From assembly GCA_027946365.1 (NCBI GenBank), contig JAPEUQ010000007.1, positions 1,798,001-1,862,000 on the forward strand: a DNA stretch of 64,000 nt, in the 5' to 3' direction. The position numbers were made by a program, and so were the translations under genes. The DNA comes from Kalmusia sp. IMI 367209. Taxonomy: Eukaryota > Ascomycota > Dothideomycetes > Pleosporales > Didymosphaeriaceae. Within the stretch, counting starts at the first letter, position 1; each line of letters begins with the position of its first letter. This document shows positions 45,001 through 56,023 of this stretch, in pieces. The notes below the pieces were generated by a model, which searched no databases, was not told the DNA's origin, and saw only the letters and a program-made list of their open reading frames with translations.

Positions 45001-48000
45001 CAAGGCAATCGAGTTGATTGTGCAAAACACCCCTATTCTTCGCACGAGGATTGCGAACATTTCCGGTCACGGTCTCTTCCAGGTAGTACTCAAAGATGGC
45101 CAGCTACTTCGTGAGCATGGTACAAATCTAGCAGACTATCTCAAATCAGATCGCGAGGAGCCTATGGAATTAGGCAAAGCGCTCTTCCGTTACGGTATTG
45201 TCCGTAATCCAGAAAGCGAGACGGCGCATGTTATTCTCACATCACATCATGCAATCTACGATGGCTGGTCCATGCCCCTGATTCTCGATTCCGTCAATCG
45301 TGCATACAAAGGCCTTGAGATTCCACGCCTCGTGAGCTTCAACCACTTTATCAAGTATCTCAATCAGTTAGACCCCTCCACGTCACAGCAGTACTGGAAA
45401 GAACAACTAGACGGCGCCAGTCCACACCAGTTCCCATCGCTTCCGCAAAAAGGCTACATCACCCGCGCAGATTCCCTTTGGGAGCACTATGTTACTGTAC
45501 CGGCTTCTGTACATAGTAAGTTCACTGTCGCTACTATTATTCGCGGCGCATGGGCACTTGTTTCGTCGCTGTACATGGGACACACGGACATCGTTTTCGG
45601 CGAGACCCTCACTGGACGCTCAGCTCCTGTTCCCGGCATCGAGCAGATTGAGGGCCCAATGATCACCACTGTGCCTATCCGCACAAAGATCAATTCCGAT
45701 GAACCAATTTCGAAGTACCTTGACTCGGTTCACACCCAAACCGTGCAGCAAATGCCACATGAGCACTTTGGTCTGCAAAACATTCGTCGCCTGAGTCGCC
45801 ACGCAAGAGAAGCGTGCGAACTCCGCACCGGTCTCGTCTTGCATCCGAAAGAAGACAACACTCCAGATGCAACCCAGAACCTTGAAGATGCACCAGCAAA
45901 CGGCTTCCTGCCTTCTGATGATGCCGAGGCTGCAAAGGAGGCGCTCAAGTTCAACACGTATGCACTTATGCTGGTGTGTACGCTGGACGAAAACGGTTTC
46001 TTGATCATGGCGAGCTTTGATTCGAAATGTATTAGCTTGCATGTAATGGAAAGAGTGCTTAAGGTGCTTGACCGCGTCGTAACTGCGTTCTTGCATAGTC
46101 CGGAAAGTCAACTAAGCTCGGTGGCAACACTGGAGCCACAAGAGCTTGAAGATGCCATCTTGTTCAGGCCTAAGGATGCAACTCTCGATGAACAGCCTAC
46201 AGTCGAGACCAATGGACACGTTGTTGCAGATGTTGTGGAGCAACCGCAAGCCTTGACACCAAACCAAAGCAAACTGCAAAATCTGTTGAGCCACATCCTC
46301 GGTGTACCAGAAGCAGATATCAGCCCAAGCGATAGTTTCTTTGAGCTAGGTGGCGATTCAATCAGTGCCATGAAGCTCGTATCCGAGGCTCGCGCTCAAG
46401 GTTTGAAGCTTACAGTTGCTCAAATCTTCCAGAGTCGTTCGTTGGCTGAGCTTGCGCAGAGTGCTGGAAACGCTAAGGAAGAAAAACTCGTCGATATTCT
46501 GAGTCGCGTCTTGGGAATGCCCAGGGACGATGTTGGCGCACAAGACAGCTTTTTCGAGCTGGGAGGCGATTCTATCTCTGCTATGCGGCTTGTTGCCGAA
46601 TGTCGAGCAGAAGGACTCACTGTCACGGTCGCGCAGATCTTCCAGAGCAAGTCGATATCAGAGCTTGCTTCAATTTCTGATGAGTCAAAAAGTCTGCAGA
46701 AGCTCAGTCCGTCGTCAACACGGCGTTCGCTGCGCTAGGAACAGAGGCAGAGCTGTTCAGCGTAGACCGTCTCCAACCGTTATTGGAGAATTCAGAGTGG
46801 AAAATTGCAGATGCATATCCTACGAGGCCACTGCAAAAGGTAGCCGTGGATGGCACAGTTCAGCTTCCTCGTTACTCACTGCGCTACGAATTGATCAAGT
46901 TCGATGGACCTATTGATCAAACAAAGCTTGCGCAAAGCTGTCAGGAGTTAGTTGCGCGAAACGAAGTACTTCGCACAGTATTCGTAGAATTCGAAGGTCG
47001 CTCCATTGGTGTGGTCCTCGAGACCCTTCGAGCTCCGTTCGAGACAATCCCACTCCCCGACGCGACAACGGAGGACACTTTTATACGCTCGTGGATCAAT
47101 TCTGATACCGAATTACCCAAACCCTACGGCTCCTCCTTCATCTCATTCACCCTCTTCACATCCCCCACCAGCAACCCAACTCTCGCATTCCGCATTTCTC
47201 ACGCCCAATACGACGAAATGTGCCTCCCCCTTGTCTACGCGCAACTCTCCGCCCTCTACGCCGACCAACCTGTTCCAGCCACCGCACCCTTCACCAACCA
47301 CGTCAACAACGTGGTCCAGCAAAACAACCCAGCCAGCATCCCATACTGGCGCAAGCTCCTCGCCTCGTCTCAAATGTCCGTCTTCAAGCCCGACATCCCC
47401 CTCCAAAACCGCACTTCAACATCTATATACCGCGAATTCGACATCTCCTCGCGCTCCATAGACATCACCATCGGCTCGCTCCCCACAGCCGCATGGGCAA
47501 TCGTCCTTCGCACGCCGCCTGCACACGCGCGACGTCGTCTTCGGCGAGGTCGTCACGGGCCGCAACCTCGGCGTCGAAGCCGCGGATCGCATCGTGGGTC
47601 CCACGTGGCAGTATGCGCCGTTCCGCGTCTCCTTTACCCCCGAGACAACGTATCGGTCTCTCCTGCAGCTCGTGCAGGATCAACATATCGCGTCTTCTAC
47701 GCACGAGGGCATGGGGTTGTCGGAGATTGTGAGGGAGTGCACGGACTGGGATGAGCGAGAGGTGAATTGGTTCGACTCGGTGGTGCATCAGGCGCCGCAG
47801 TACTGGGTTGAGAAGTTGGCGTTTGGGGATGGGCTGGGCGCGGATTTTGAGACGGTGTATCCGCATGCTGAGCCGTTGAGGGAGTGGAAGGTGCAGGCTT
47901 TTGTGCTTGAGAGCGGGAAAAAGCTGGGTGTGGAGATTGTTACGTTTGATGCGTGGAGAAGCGTTGGCGAGGAGGTGCTTGGGGAGATTGGGCAGGCGCT

Positions 48001-48055
48001 AGAAGCGTTGGTGGGTGGTGAGAGCGGTGGAGAGAAGGTTTTTGGAGAGCAATGA
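42062..48055 (+). CDS. sidD: siderophore non-ribosomal peptide synthetase (SidD/NPS6-type), two frameshifts
   Basis: Exon 1 42062-42622, intron of 48 bp, then 42671 onward; about 1981 residues if two single-base shifts are allowed for. Order: N-terminal remnant of a condensation-like domain (about 1-270), adenylation A (A3 Phe-Thr-Ser-Gly-Ser-Thr-Gly at about 423; A5 Asn-Cys-Tyr-Gly-Pro-Ser-Glu; A7 Tyr-Lys-Thr-Gly-Asp-Leu), carrier T1 (Gly-Gly-Asp-Ser-Leu at about 843), condensation C1 (His-His-Ala-Ile-Tyr-Asp-Gly at about 1046), tandem carriers T2 and T3 (both Leu-Gly-Gly-Asp-Ser-Ile-Ser), and C2 (His-Ala-Gln-Tyr-Asp-Glu at about 1697). A single A domain with two C domains fits repeated use of one N5-acyl-N5-hydroxyornithine, giving a fusarinine or coprogen-type siderophore. 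The frame breaks near 46687-46691 and again, in the opposite sense, near 47511-47521, so C2 reads only if both are corrected. Confidence 0.88.
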
Positions 48056-48303
48056 AGGGCAGGAGTAAAGGCACGGGAGAGAACGGGGTAATTTATCCTT
48101 TTGGTTTCGTCAAATTGTTGCATCATCATTCTTCGCTAGCTCTTTCGACTTGTTTACTTTTCTAGAGTACCTCGTGTCTAACACCGGTACACATGTTTCG
48201 TAACCATCGAATCATACTTACCCTGTCTATCTTGTTAAGTCATCTGCTTCACAGCTAAGGTCCCAAACTTCAAGAGCCCCACCATATCTTTGTCTGCTTT
48301 CCC

Positions 48304-50035
48304 TCACAAATCAGCCTCGTCCATGTTTCTAATAAAACCCCAAACCCATTTACTAACATCCACATGCGCCTTCCCTCCAATTCGTTCATCAACCGTATGA
48401 ATCCTCCCCAATCCCTCCTGCTCCCGATCCCATCCCATACTATACCTAAAAATATGCTCACTCAAACCCCAGTAATACCGTGTATCCGTATTTCCCGTCA
48501 TCAAGCCTGGCGCGACCAGTAGATCCTCTCCATACAACGCCCTGGTCGTGCCCGCCAAAACCGAGAAGGGAGTGTCAGGGCCTGACGGCGTCACGGGCGC
48601 AGGCTCGAGAACGTGTGATGCGGATGTGGTTAAGGTGATGGAAGATGGACTCTCGGGTGTGTTAATGCCGTTGAGGGTCAAATTGTGCTTGGTAGCGATA
48701 GGAGTGAAGAGAGTGGTTAGGTGAGAAAGGATTTGGGGGGATTTGGAGCCGATATTGATGCGATGGTTTATAGTGAAGACTGTGCGTTCCGGGAGGGCGT
48801 TGGTCTTTACGCCGCCGGATATTAGGTCGACTGCTTGGGAGGTAGTGAAGAGGTATTTGATGTCCAGGCCAGCTTTTGCGGCCTCGAGAGCAAGTGGGTC
48901 CTTCTGATAACTTTTATTCTGGCATGTGGCGTGTTGGTTAGAGCGCTTGTGTAGGAGTTTCTTGAGGGGTTTGGGGAAAGACGGTGCGTGTTCGGCGCCA
49001 CAGTATAGCAGTGATAGGTAAGGATTCTCGTCGGAGAGGAAGGGCTCGTAGGGGTTTGCTTCGATGGCAGCGATGAGTTCAGCTGCGACGCCGATGCCAT
49101 TATGTGCCGGAGGGATACTCGAGTGGCCGCCTGGCATGCGAATTGTGACGTCTACGTCGACATACCCTTTCTCACCTACACCCGGAACGGCCCAATTGGC
49201 GCCCCAGCTTTCTAGATTCGCTGCGCCTTCATCAACGATAACGGCCGCGCCGCCATGGCCATATCTCTTCACTAGAACCTCTGCGAGATGGCCTGCACCT
49301 CGTGCCCCAGAAATCTCCTCGTCGAACCCAAAACTCAGCACTAGAGTCCTCTTGGGAGAGAAGCCAGCGTGCACGAGCGCCTCTACTGCCTCCAAAATTC
49401 CCAGCAGCTGATTCTTGCAATCACTCGCCCCGCGTCCCCAGACAAACGTCCCATCCCAATGCCCACTAAACGGAGGGTGGGTCCACTGCTCCACCGTGCT
49501 CTTTGGTACCGGCACGACATCTTGATGCGCCATCAACACCGTCGGCTTGAGTCCCGGCTCCGTCCCCTTCCACGTAAGTAGCAATCCATGCGAATTCACC
49601 TTCTCAACATCTAAGCTCTTATACACACCCGGGGAAACTCTCTTCAAGGTAAGAAGCAAAGGAAATAAAGATGTCCCAGCGCGGGTCGCTCCCCACGTCG
49701 CCCATGTCGTCGAAACTTTCTGTGGGGATCTGAACAGCACCCGAGAGCCGCGAGATGGATTTGTTGAAGAAGGTGGCGCTGTTGAGGTAGTCCCACATGT
49801 TCTCTAGCTCCTTTGTGCTTTTGGAGGGAATCAGGGGGGAGACCTGGGGGCAGCGTGGCTCCGATGAGGTAGGAGAGCTGGAGTGCCATTGTTGTGTTAC
49901 GAGGTCACTGACGTAATTGTGCGAGAAGAAGGATACTGCGCCGAGCAGAATGAGGCCGCATGCCAATGGCCTGCGAAAGGAAGGATGGGATGGAGAACTC
50001 TCCACGAGGGAACGTTCTGCCCAAGTCTTCGCCAT
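48304..50035 (-). CDS. CPS1: M20 peptidase, vacuolar carboxypeptidase S-like, one frameshift
   Basis: Minus strand, ATG at 50035, stop at 48304, no intron; about 576 residues once one surplus base is discounted, the length of yeast Cps1. Residues about 22-42 form a single signal-anchor helix (Leu-Ala-Cys-Gly-Leu-Ile-Leu-Leu-Gly), as in the vacuolar enzyme. The M20 zinc centre is seen in Met-Ala-His-Gln-Asp-Val-Val-Pro-Val, Gly-Ala-Ser-Asp-Cys-Lys-Asn and Gly-Phe-Asp-Glu-Glu-Ile-Ser, the last with the catalytic Glu. The dimerisation lid and the C-terminal His-containing end follow. The frame changes at the C/G run at 49628-49634: the upstream frame ends at TAA just beyond it, while downstream the protein resumes at Val-Tyr-Lys-Ser-Leu. 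It converges tail to tail on the NRPS and is not part of the siderophore pathway in any known case. Confidence 0.87.
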
Positions 50036-50260
50036 TGTGCTGGATGTGTGTAGGTTTAGGTGCAAAGGTATGCGCGGGGATAAGACGGGTTGAAAAACAC
50101 TATCTCCGATTAGGGAAGGTGCGAAAGATTATCAAACAATCACGACATAGATAGGCGACGATCTTCAGACATAAGTAGCTTATTATATATTAGTTGATAA
50201 GGTTCATATCAAAGCTGGCTATGGACAGAACAAGATGCTGTGGATGTTGTACATGCGACC

Positions 50261-52206
50261 TCAAGTTGCACAAGGAATCGCCTTTCGCAACCAATTACCA
50301 GCTTGTGCTTGTTTCTCAGCATCATGCTGCGATGATGCATAGGCAGCATTGACGAACTTCGGCCATGTGTTTGTAAGCACAAGGTACTTGATCTCCCTCT
50401 CCGCAGCATCAAATACAGTCTCTCTGAAGCTTTCCGGTATATTGACGTTTGCCTCTGCTTCTTGCTGCCCCGACTCGACCATTTGAGCAACAGCCTCAAG
50501 GTTCGCCCGGCCCAGCGCGTTGAGACTTATTCCAGATCTGAGGTCTACTGTCGAGTCCGAGTCTGGTGCTACATCCTCAAAAGGGGTGGGTGAGTAGCTA
50601 GATGAGATCGATCTTTTACGGAAGATTCGGCTAGCGGCTTCATCGAAGAGGTCGCGCAGTCCGGTATAATTTCTGCTACAGATATTGATAGGGAATTCGG
50701 AGAAGTTAGGCGAAACAAAATGCGCATATATGGACACAGCGGCGATGAACTGCTCGCGGCGGTGCTGGGCAGTTGACACCTTCAAGTGCAGCCATGAGCG
50801 TCGCCAATCAGCGAGGTGCGTGAGAAAGCTGACATTCTCTCCGGAAAAGTCTTTAAGGGCAGCAAATTGCAGCAATGGAGTTGCATTAGTGCGCAAGGCG
50901 TTTTCCAGGCCAGCCATAGTATATAGGTCGGACCTTTGCGAATCAAGAGACGCTCTTTTTCCTAGATTGACCTCTTTAATGCTGAATGTTTTGCTCGAAC
51001 GTGCTCCGACTTTAGTTGAAACCTCAGAGAAGGCAGAACTAGATGGAGATGTGACCTCCTGACGCTTTTCCCAAGCTTTGATTGCATCCAGCGTTTCTTG
51101 TCGTAGCTTGTGGGTCTGAAAGATCTCGAGGATGGGGAAGCCGATTGTTACAAGCTCCATGACGAATATGCACGCTGAGAACCATGACGGAGGCATGAAG
51201 TACGCATTGACTGGTGCCATCTGAGGTGCATAGAGCCCAGCGAGCCATAATGGAGACGCAGGAAGACTACATGATCAGTAAGCACATCAACGTGACGCTC
51301 CATTCATAAGCTCACTTACCCGGCTAAACAACAACAAATTGTTTGTAGTCGCCAACCATGGACATCGTTTACACCGCGCGACTTCCATAACATGTATGGC
51401 GCGTATATCTAATTATCGGTATACGATTAGAAAAAGGGTTGGTCGGCACTGTGTCCGGGTTTGCTTACCCATGCCCAAAAGAATTGCCACACGATCGACA
51501 GCCACCACTCCCATCCCTTACTACATTTCATTCTTAACTCAGGGCCTGTTCCCTGCACATCCCAATCCCATAGTCCGAAATCTTGATGGAATTTTTTCGA
51601 GCCGAGGAAAACAAGGAGTGTAAGGAGAAACTGCCTGGTTAGCAGGAGATGACATGATAATAGGTAAGCTTACCTGAAGCACGAGTCCAACACCAATGAA
51701 CACCATCATGCGATCAATTCTGTCCGCTCTTTCAAGGCCACGCAGAATCCGGCGCCATCGACTATTCGCTAGTTGTTCCGCTTCCTCTTCTTTGATAGGT
51801 GCTTGATCACTAAGCAGACTTAAGCGCGCAAATTGCTTTTGTCGACTTGCTACATGCAAGAACTGGCTATTGGCGGCGTGGAACATAGCGTATCCGAACG
51901 GAAGATAAATGCTGAGCAAGGTTAGCGAAGAGTCACTGCCGCAGAGTTGAGAACAACATACCTCATGACTCAAAACTCTGCAGTGCATGGCACTACAGAG
52001 CCGATAACATATATAAGAAGACAAATAGTACCGTAAAGGTGAAGGGGAATTAGACCCATGAATAGAAGAGGAAGCCTGCGAATGCGAATACATGGCAGAT
52101 GTCGATGTCTGAACAAAAACAGCATTCCACAAATGAGAGAGGCTGTCCAGGCAATATTGAGGCCGACATAAGCCCATCCGAGGCGATCCAGCGTTACCTG
52201 AGCCAT
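50261..52206 (-). CDS. gprK: 7TM-RGS hybrid receptor (GprK-like), in-frame TGA
   Basis: Five exons on the minus strand: 51962-52206, 51674-51911, 51469-51630, 51320-51408 and 50261-51266; introns 50, 43, 60 and 53 bp; 579 codons. Exons 1-4 and the start of exon 5 encode seven hydrophobic helices, ending with Trp-Phe-Ser-Ala-Cys-Ile-Phe-Val-Met-Glu-Leu. The C-terminal half has an RGS domain (Asn-Ala-Thr-Pro-Leu-Leu-Gln-Phe-Ala to Phe-Asp-Ala-Ala-Glu-Arg-Glu-Ile). This 7TM-plus-RGS layout is that of Aspergillus GprK, a plasma-membrane regulator of G-alpha signalling. The frame contains TGA at 51970-51972 (codon 79), ten bases before the exon 1 donor, in Ala-Glu-Phe-stop-Val-Met-Ser, where related proteins usually have Trp. 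Everything downstream is intact, so this is a recent nonsense change or a base error. Confidence 0.8.
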
Positions 52207-53220
52207 CTTGGTCGAAATTTTGGGTGTTGAAGATGGCGTCGGGACAATGCTGATGTCTCTCTCGCGGGACGGGGTCCTCGTGGCTTTTGAAGTTCGCTTT
52301 CCGCTCGTATATCTGTCAAAGCATCGGGTGGCTGACGTGGTAAGAGATCCATCATCGGCAGGGGTAAAAGACTTATGGCTAGTGTTGGTACCTTTCTAAG
52401 CGCGAAATCTTGTTCGACACTCCTGCCGCCTCTGGACTGGGTGATGCAAGTGCACTTGCACCGCACGGCACATCAACGAATTAAATCAACAGCCTTACAT
52501 TCTTAAAGCGGGCTCTGGAGCTGAAGATGCCGAGGCCAATCGTTCGGGCTGGACCTGCGGGCCGCGATCGTAGATACATGTCTTAATCGGCTAGCGCGAT
52601 CTAGCTCCGCTTTGCTTTTGTGACCCGCACACCAGAACAACGGTTAGTTGTCAAAGTTTGATCCGCACATCTGTCGATCCGTATTTCGAACGCCCCCAAC
52701 ATTTGGAGGATTTGTTCGCTCTTTATGCTGCATGTTCATTAACGAACATCATCAGGGGGAATTCAGTAACTTTATGAGGAAGACATCGCCACATGTTGTT
52801 TTGAACATAGTATGAAATAAATTATTTTGAAATCGTTCGTGGAAGATGTATGCGTGTCATAGGTTGTTTAGTGAGCAAGGGGTCGTGGGCTCGTGGGCTC
52901 GTGGGCTCTTGAGAGTCGGCGAATTGTCTGCGCTTTGGTCTACGGTTCCTGACGATCTTCCCGTCCTCATCAACACGTGTGCGCAGACCTTGCATATTGA
53001 AGAAGCTTATACAGCTAGATGCGACTCTGATTTGTTGAAGCTCTGACCGAGTCGCATTCGCGTTTGTTTCACATGCAGATCGATCTGTGAGTGGATCCCA
53101 CGATCGATGCGCTTCCACGCGACCGGGCGACGAGATTTTGCGGGAAATCCTACGGCCTAATGCTCGACTCGCCAACATGCGGCAAAATAGAATCCGATGA
53201 TCACTAAGAGCGTCGTTCTT
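52207..53220. other. intergenic with a short open frame and an 8-bp tandem repeat
   Basis: A minus-strand frame at 52822-53178 (118 codons) starts Met-Leu-Ala-Ser-Arg-Ala-Leu-Gly-Arg-Arg and is hydrophilic and Arg-rich with no known domain. It could be an extra tail exon of the PTH11-like gene ending at 53221, but no clean splice was found. At 52883-52906 the unit tcgtgggc is repeated three times inside this frame. The rest holds nothing recognisable. Confidence 0.35.
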
Positions 53221-54331
53221 TCAAGTAAGGGACAGAATTGGCAGGTTTGACAGCGAGTCGGCTGGTTGTGGAGATGGGTCGGCGCTTTTCACGCCACGTT
53301 CTCCTGGAGCTGTTGCGTGGCGCACCGTTAGCCGCGTGGGCTGAGTTGCTTTTCTTCGCTCCCACTCCGCCAAACGATCGAGAAATACGACTCGATAACC
53401 AGAGATGCTAACCATAACGAGAGCAACAGTCGCTTCGACCATTAAGAGGAACATAATCGACAGATATTTTATCCGATGATTCCTGATGTCGTATTGAAGA
53501 GCTAGACGAGTCGCAGCGACTACGATATTAAATGCGGACAAGGTTTTGAAGATGAAGTTAGCGATAGTATAGGAGCGGACAAAATGGGCCAAGTTGATCA
53601 GCGCAATTGGTATCGAAATAACTGTTGCCATATCAGAATAGTGTCACTTGACAGAATGTGTGCACCGACCCAGTAGATCAGTCAAGATATCCACGGCTGT
53701 TACGGCAACTTCCCAAGACATAGTATTAGAGCCATTAAAGTACCGGCATTTGTCTATGCTAATCAGTGATATATGCGAGGGGTAAAAGAGTAGGGCCCAC
53801 CTGGTGTTGGACAGAGCACAATGGGCTGGACAATCGTGAACACGAAACCAATACTGCAAAGACCAATCGTAGTCCAATAGTACCTAGTCAAAGCTGCGAC
53901 CACGTACGCATATGGTGGCTTGTAAAACTTGAATTGTGCGAGGTAACAGAATTTCACGCAGTAGATCGTGACCCATATCATCTCCACGGCTGCCACGAGG
54001 CGCTTCTTGGCTTCTGTTGGCTTGGTAGGATCCAGATTGAATGCCGTATTTCCAGTCCAATATAGGCATTGGATAGCTGATTGGAGAAGGGAGGAACCAA
54101 CGAGTAAGCAAGGGATAGCAGCAACTAGGAAATAATCGTTGACCATCAATTTCCCTTTTGTCCTAATGCGAACTGCGAATCGCGACGCCAAGAAAAGCAG
54201 CGCGACAGCGCACAGCGTCCAAATAGTGACCTAGATAACATTAGTGACTTCGGTGAAAAACGGCCGGGGCTACGATGTACCGTGAATGCCCTCTGTGAGA
54301 TTATGTACGGCGTGGGATCGACGACGGTCAT
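53221..54331 (-). CDS. PTH11-like 7TM protein (fungal rhodopsin-fold family)
   Basis: Four exons on the minus strand: 54281-54331, 53801-54230, 53670-53753 and 53221-53621; introns 50, 47 and 48 bp; 321 residues. Seven hydrophobic helices can be counted, from Val-Thr-Ile-Trp-Thr-Leu-Cys-Ala to Met-Phe-Leu-Leu-Met-Val-Glu-Ala-Thr-Val-Ala-Leu. Family marks are Asn-Asp-Tyr-Phe-Leu in helix 2, the conserved Tyr/Cys-rich helix 3, Lys-Cys-Arg-Tyr-Phe-Asn-Gly-Ser-Asn created by splicing, and Val-Asp-Ile-Leu-Thr-Asp-Leu at the start of helix 5. There is no CFEM domain. Such proteins sit in the plasma membrane and some, like PTH11 of Magnaporthe, act in surface sensing; ligand unknown. The C-terminal tail is short and basic. 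It lies about 1 kb from the 7TM-RGS gene in the same orientation. Confidence 0.78.
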
Positions 54332-55178
54332 GGCTGTACGCCAAGTCTTCCAAAGTTCGTTGCACTCCAGCAGCTCACCGCGACTTCCACATGGCGATGG
54401 CGCTTGATAATAGATGCAGGGGTCCTATGGATTGCATCCCACACCTAGATGAGATGGACCTTGCGCGCGCGGTGATGAAGACGTCGTCTGCTGTGTGAGG
54501 CTCATTGCGTGTTGTTTGGATCTGCGACCGGGGACCGAGGCTGAGGCCCGAGCGCTGTCTCGGGCGGAAAAGGTACCCATTGGATGCGCTCGTTATTTGG
54601 CTTCCTTCTGGTGCAAGACATCACTTGCAACAATGCTCCCATCACTCAAAGAGAAGGGGAAAAGGAAAGTGGAAAGGCTAGCTAAGTCAAGGTGGGAGGA
54701 TCATCAAAGTAGGGATGAGGCCACCACACGTAGCTTGTCCAACTGTCATGTAGCATACTGTGTAGGCATCGCTGCTTCAAACATTCGTAAGTCCTGACCG
54801 ACAGCTACGCTATATTATGTCGCTGTGTACAAAGAGCTGCATGTGACATGTAATTAGCAAATGAGCCGCCGTCCCTCCCTCAGCGCCTTGCCCTGCAACT
54901 CTACGAAGTTCGCAACATGATGAATTATCTCGTGTGCACGATAATTCTGCGCGAACAGGGAGCACTTGATAAATCCATAGCGTTCAGATGATGGTTAATG
55001 AATGTCCGTAAATTCCGACACCTTTGGTCGTTTAGCTCGCTTCGAATCGGCTGCAGGTGGAAGCACCCTACAATCGCGAATGAAAGAGCCATGAACAATG
55101 AAACTGCATGAAAGACCTGTCAAATTTAGTATCGGCTAACCAACACCTACCCCTCCACAGAATCTCTCTCAAGCAGCT
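54332..55178. other. intergenic between divergent genes
   Basis: Promoter side of both the PTH11-like gene and the BTB gene. Open frames at 54286-54797 on the plus strand are not convincing. No operator recognised. Confidence 0.3.
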
Positions 55179-56023
55179 ATGGAATTTTATCAATCCGAAG
55201 ACCGCCCTCTCATCTCGTACGTTACAATGTCCCCCCAGATGGTGCGCATAGCTAACCCAAACCCAGGGGCGCAGACAACCCTCTTGTAACGATCATCGTC
55301 GGCGAAAACAAAACCGCTTTTACCATCCACGCGTCCCTCCTCATAAACTCTTCCGAGTTCTTTCGCGCTGCACTACAAGGTGGCTTCTCCGAGGCCGGAA
55401 CAAAGACCATCACATTCCACGATGAGAGCCCGACCACGATCCAGCTCTTCAAGCACTGGCTCTACCACGAGCAATTTCCCGATCTAGAAAAAGGCGACAA
55501 CTTGGAAATGTGGCAGCTATTCGAAGGCCCGAATGACCGCGGCGCGACGAAATCACACCAGCTAGTGGAGCTATATGTCTTCGCAGAAATGTACCAAGTT
55601 TCGTACCTGAAAGGCAATATTTTAAGGGCTCTATACAAGCATGTCTTCATCGAGAGTCCGGCCTACAGGTGGAAATTACCCCGCGGGCAGACGCTGCATT
55701 ATGCTTTTGACCATTTGCCGGCTGGTGCGCCGCTGCTCCGTTTACTGGCCGATGCTTACTACTGGCGTGGATATGCATGTGATTACAAGGAAGGCGATAG
55801 TGATGAATTCCCTATCAAGTTCTTGCTCGCCGTGGCGAGGCGGTACGCGGATAAACCTTCCAGGGTGAGGCCTGCTGGAACGAAGCGGCGCAGAGGTCCT
55901 TTTATTGGTGACTACCTGGATGACGAGGATTTGAATTTGAACGATATTTTACGATCTAAGGGGTGGAAGGTCCATGGCAGCAATGATGATTGCAAAAGTA
56001 TTGGCGACCTCTTGACAAAATAA
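55179..56023 (+). CDS. BTB/POZ domain protein
   Basis: Exons 55179-55216 and 55267-56023 with a 50 bp intron, 264 residues. The N-terminal half is a BTB/POZ fold: Leu-Val-Thr-Ile-Ile-Val-Gly then Phe-Thr-Ile-His-Ala-Ser-Leu-Leu, Ser-Ser-Glu-Phe-Phe-Arg-Ala-Ala-Leu and Phe-Lys-His-Trp-Leu-Tyr. Next comes the helical Tyr-Val-Phe-Ala-Glu-Met-Tyr-Gln-Val segment. The rest (to Gly-Asp-Leu-Leu) is specific to a large fungal BTB family of about 220-270 residues and contains a basic stretch near residue 225. BTB proteins form dimers and often serve as adaptors for cullin-3 ubiquitin ligases; whether this one does is unknown. Confidence 0.87.

Noticed and set aside
46651..46707. An intron explaining the first NRPS frame change
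   Set aside because: Candidate GT-AG pairs give the wrong phase and cut the last helix of carrier T3.
47503..47548. A 46 bp intron explaining the second NRPS frame change
   Set aside because: It would remove the conserved Asp-Val-Val-Phe-Gly segment of the condensation domain.
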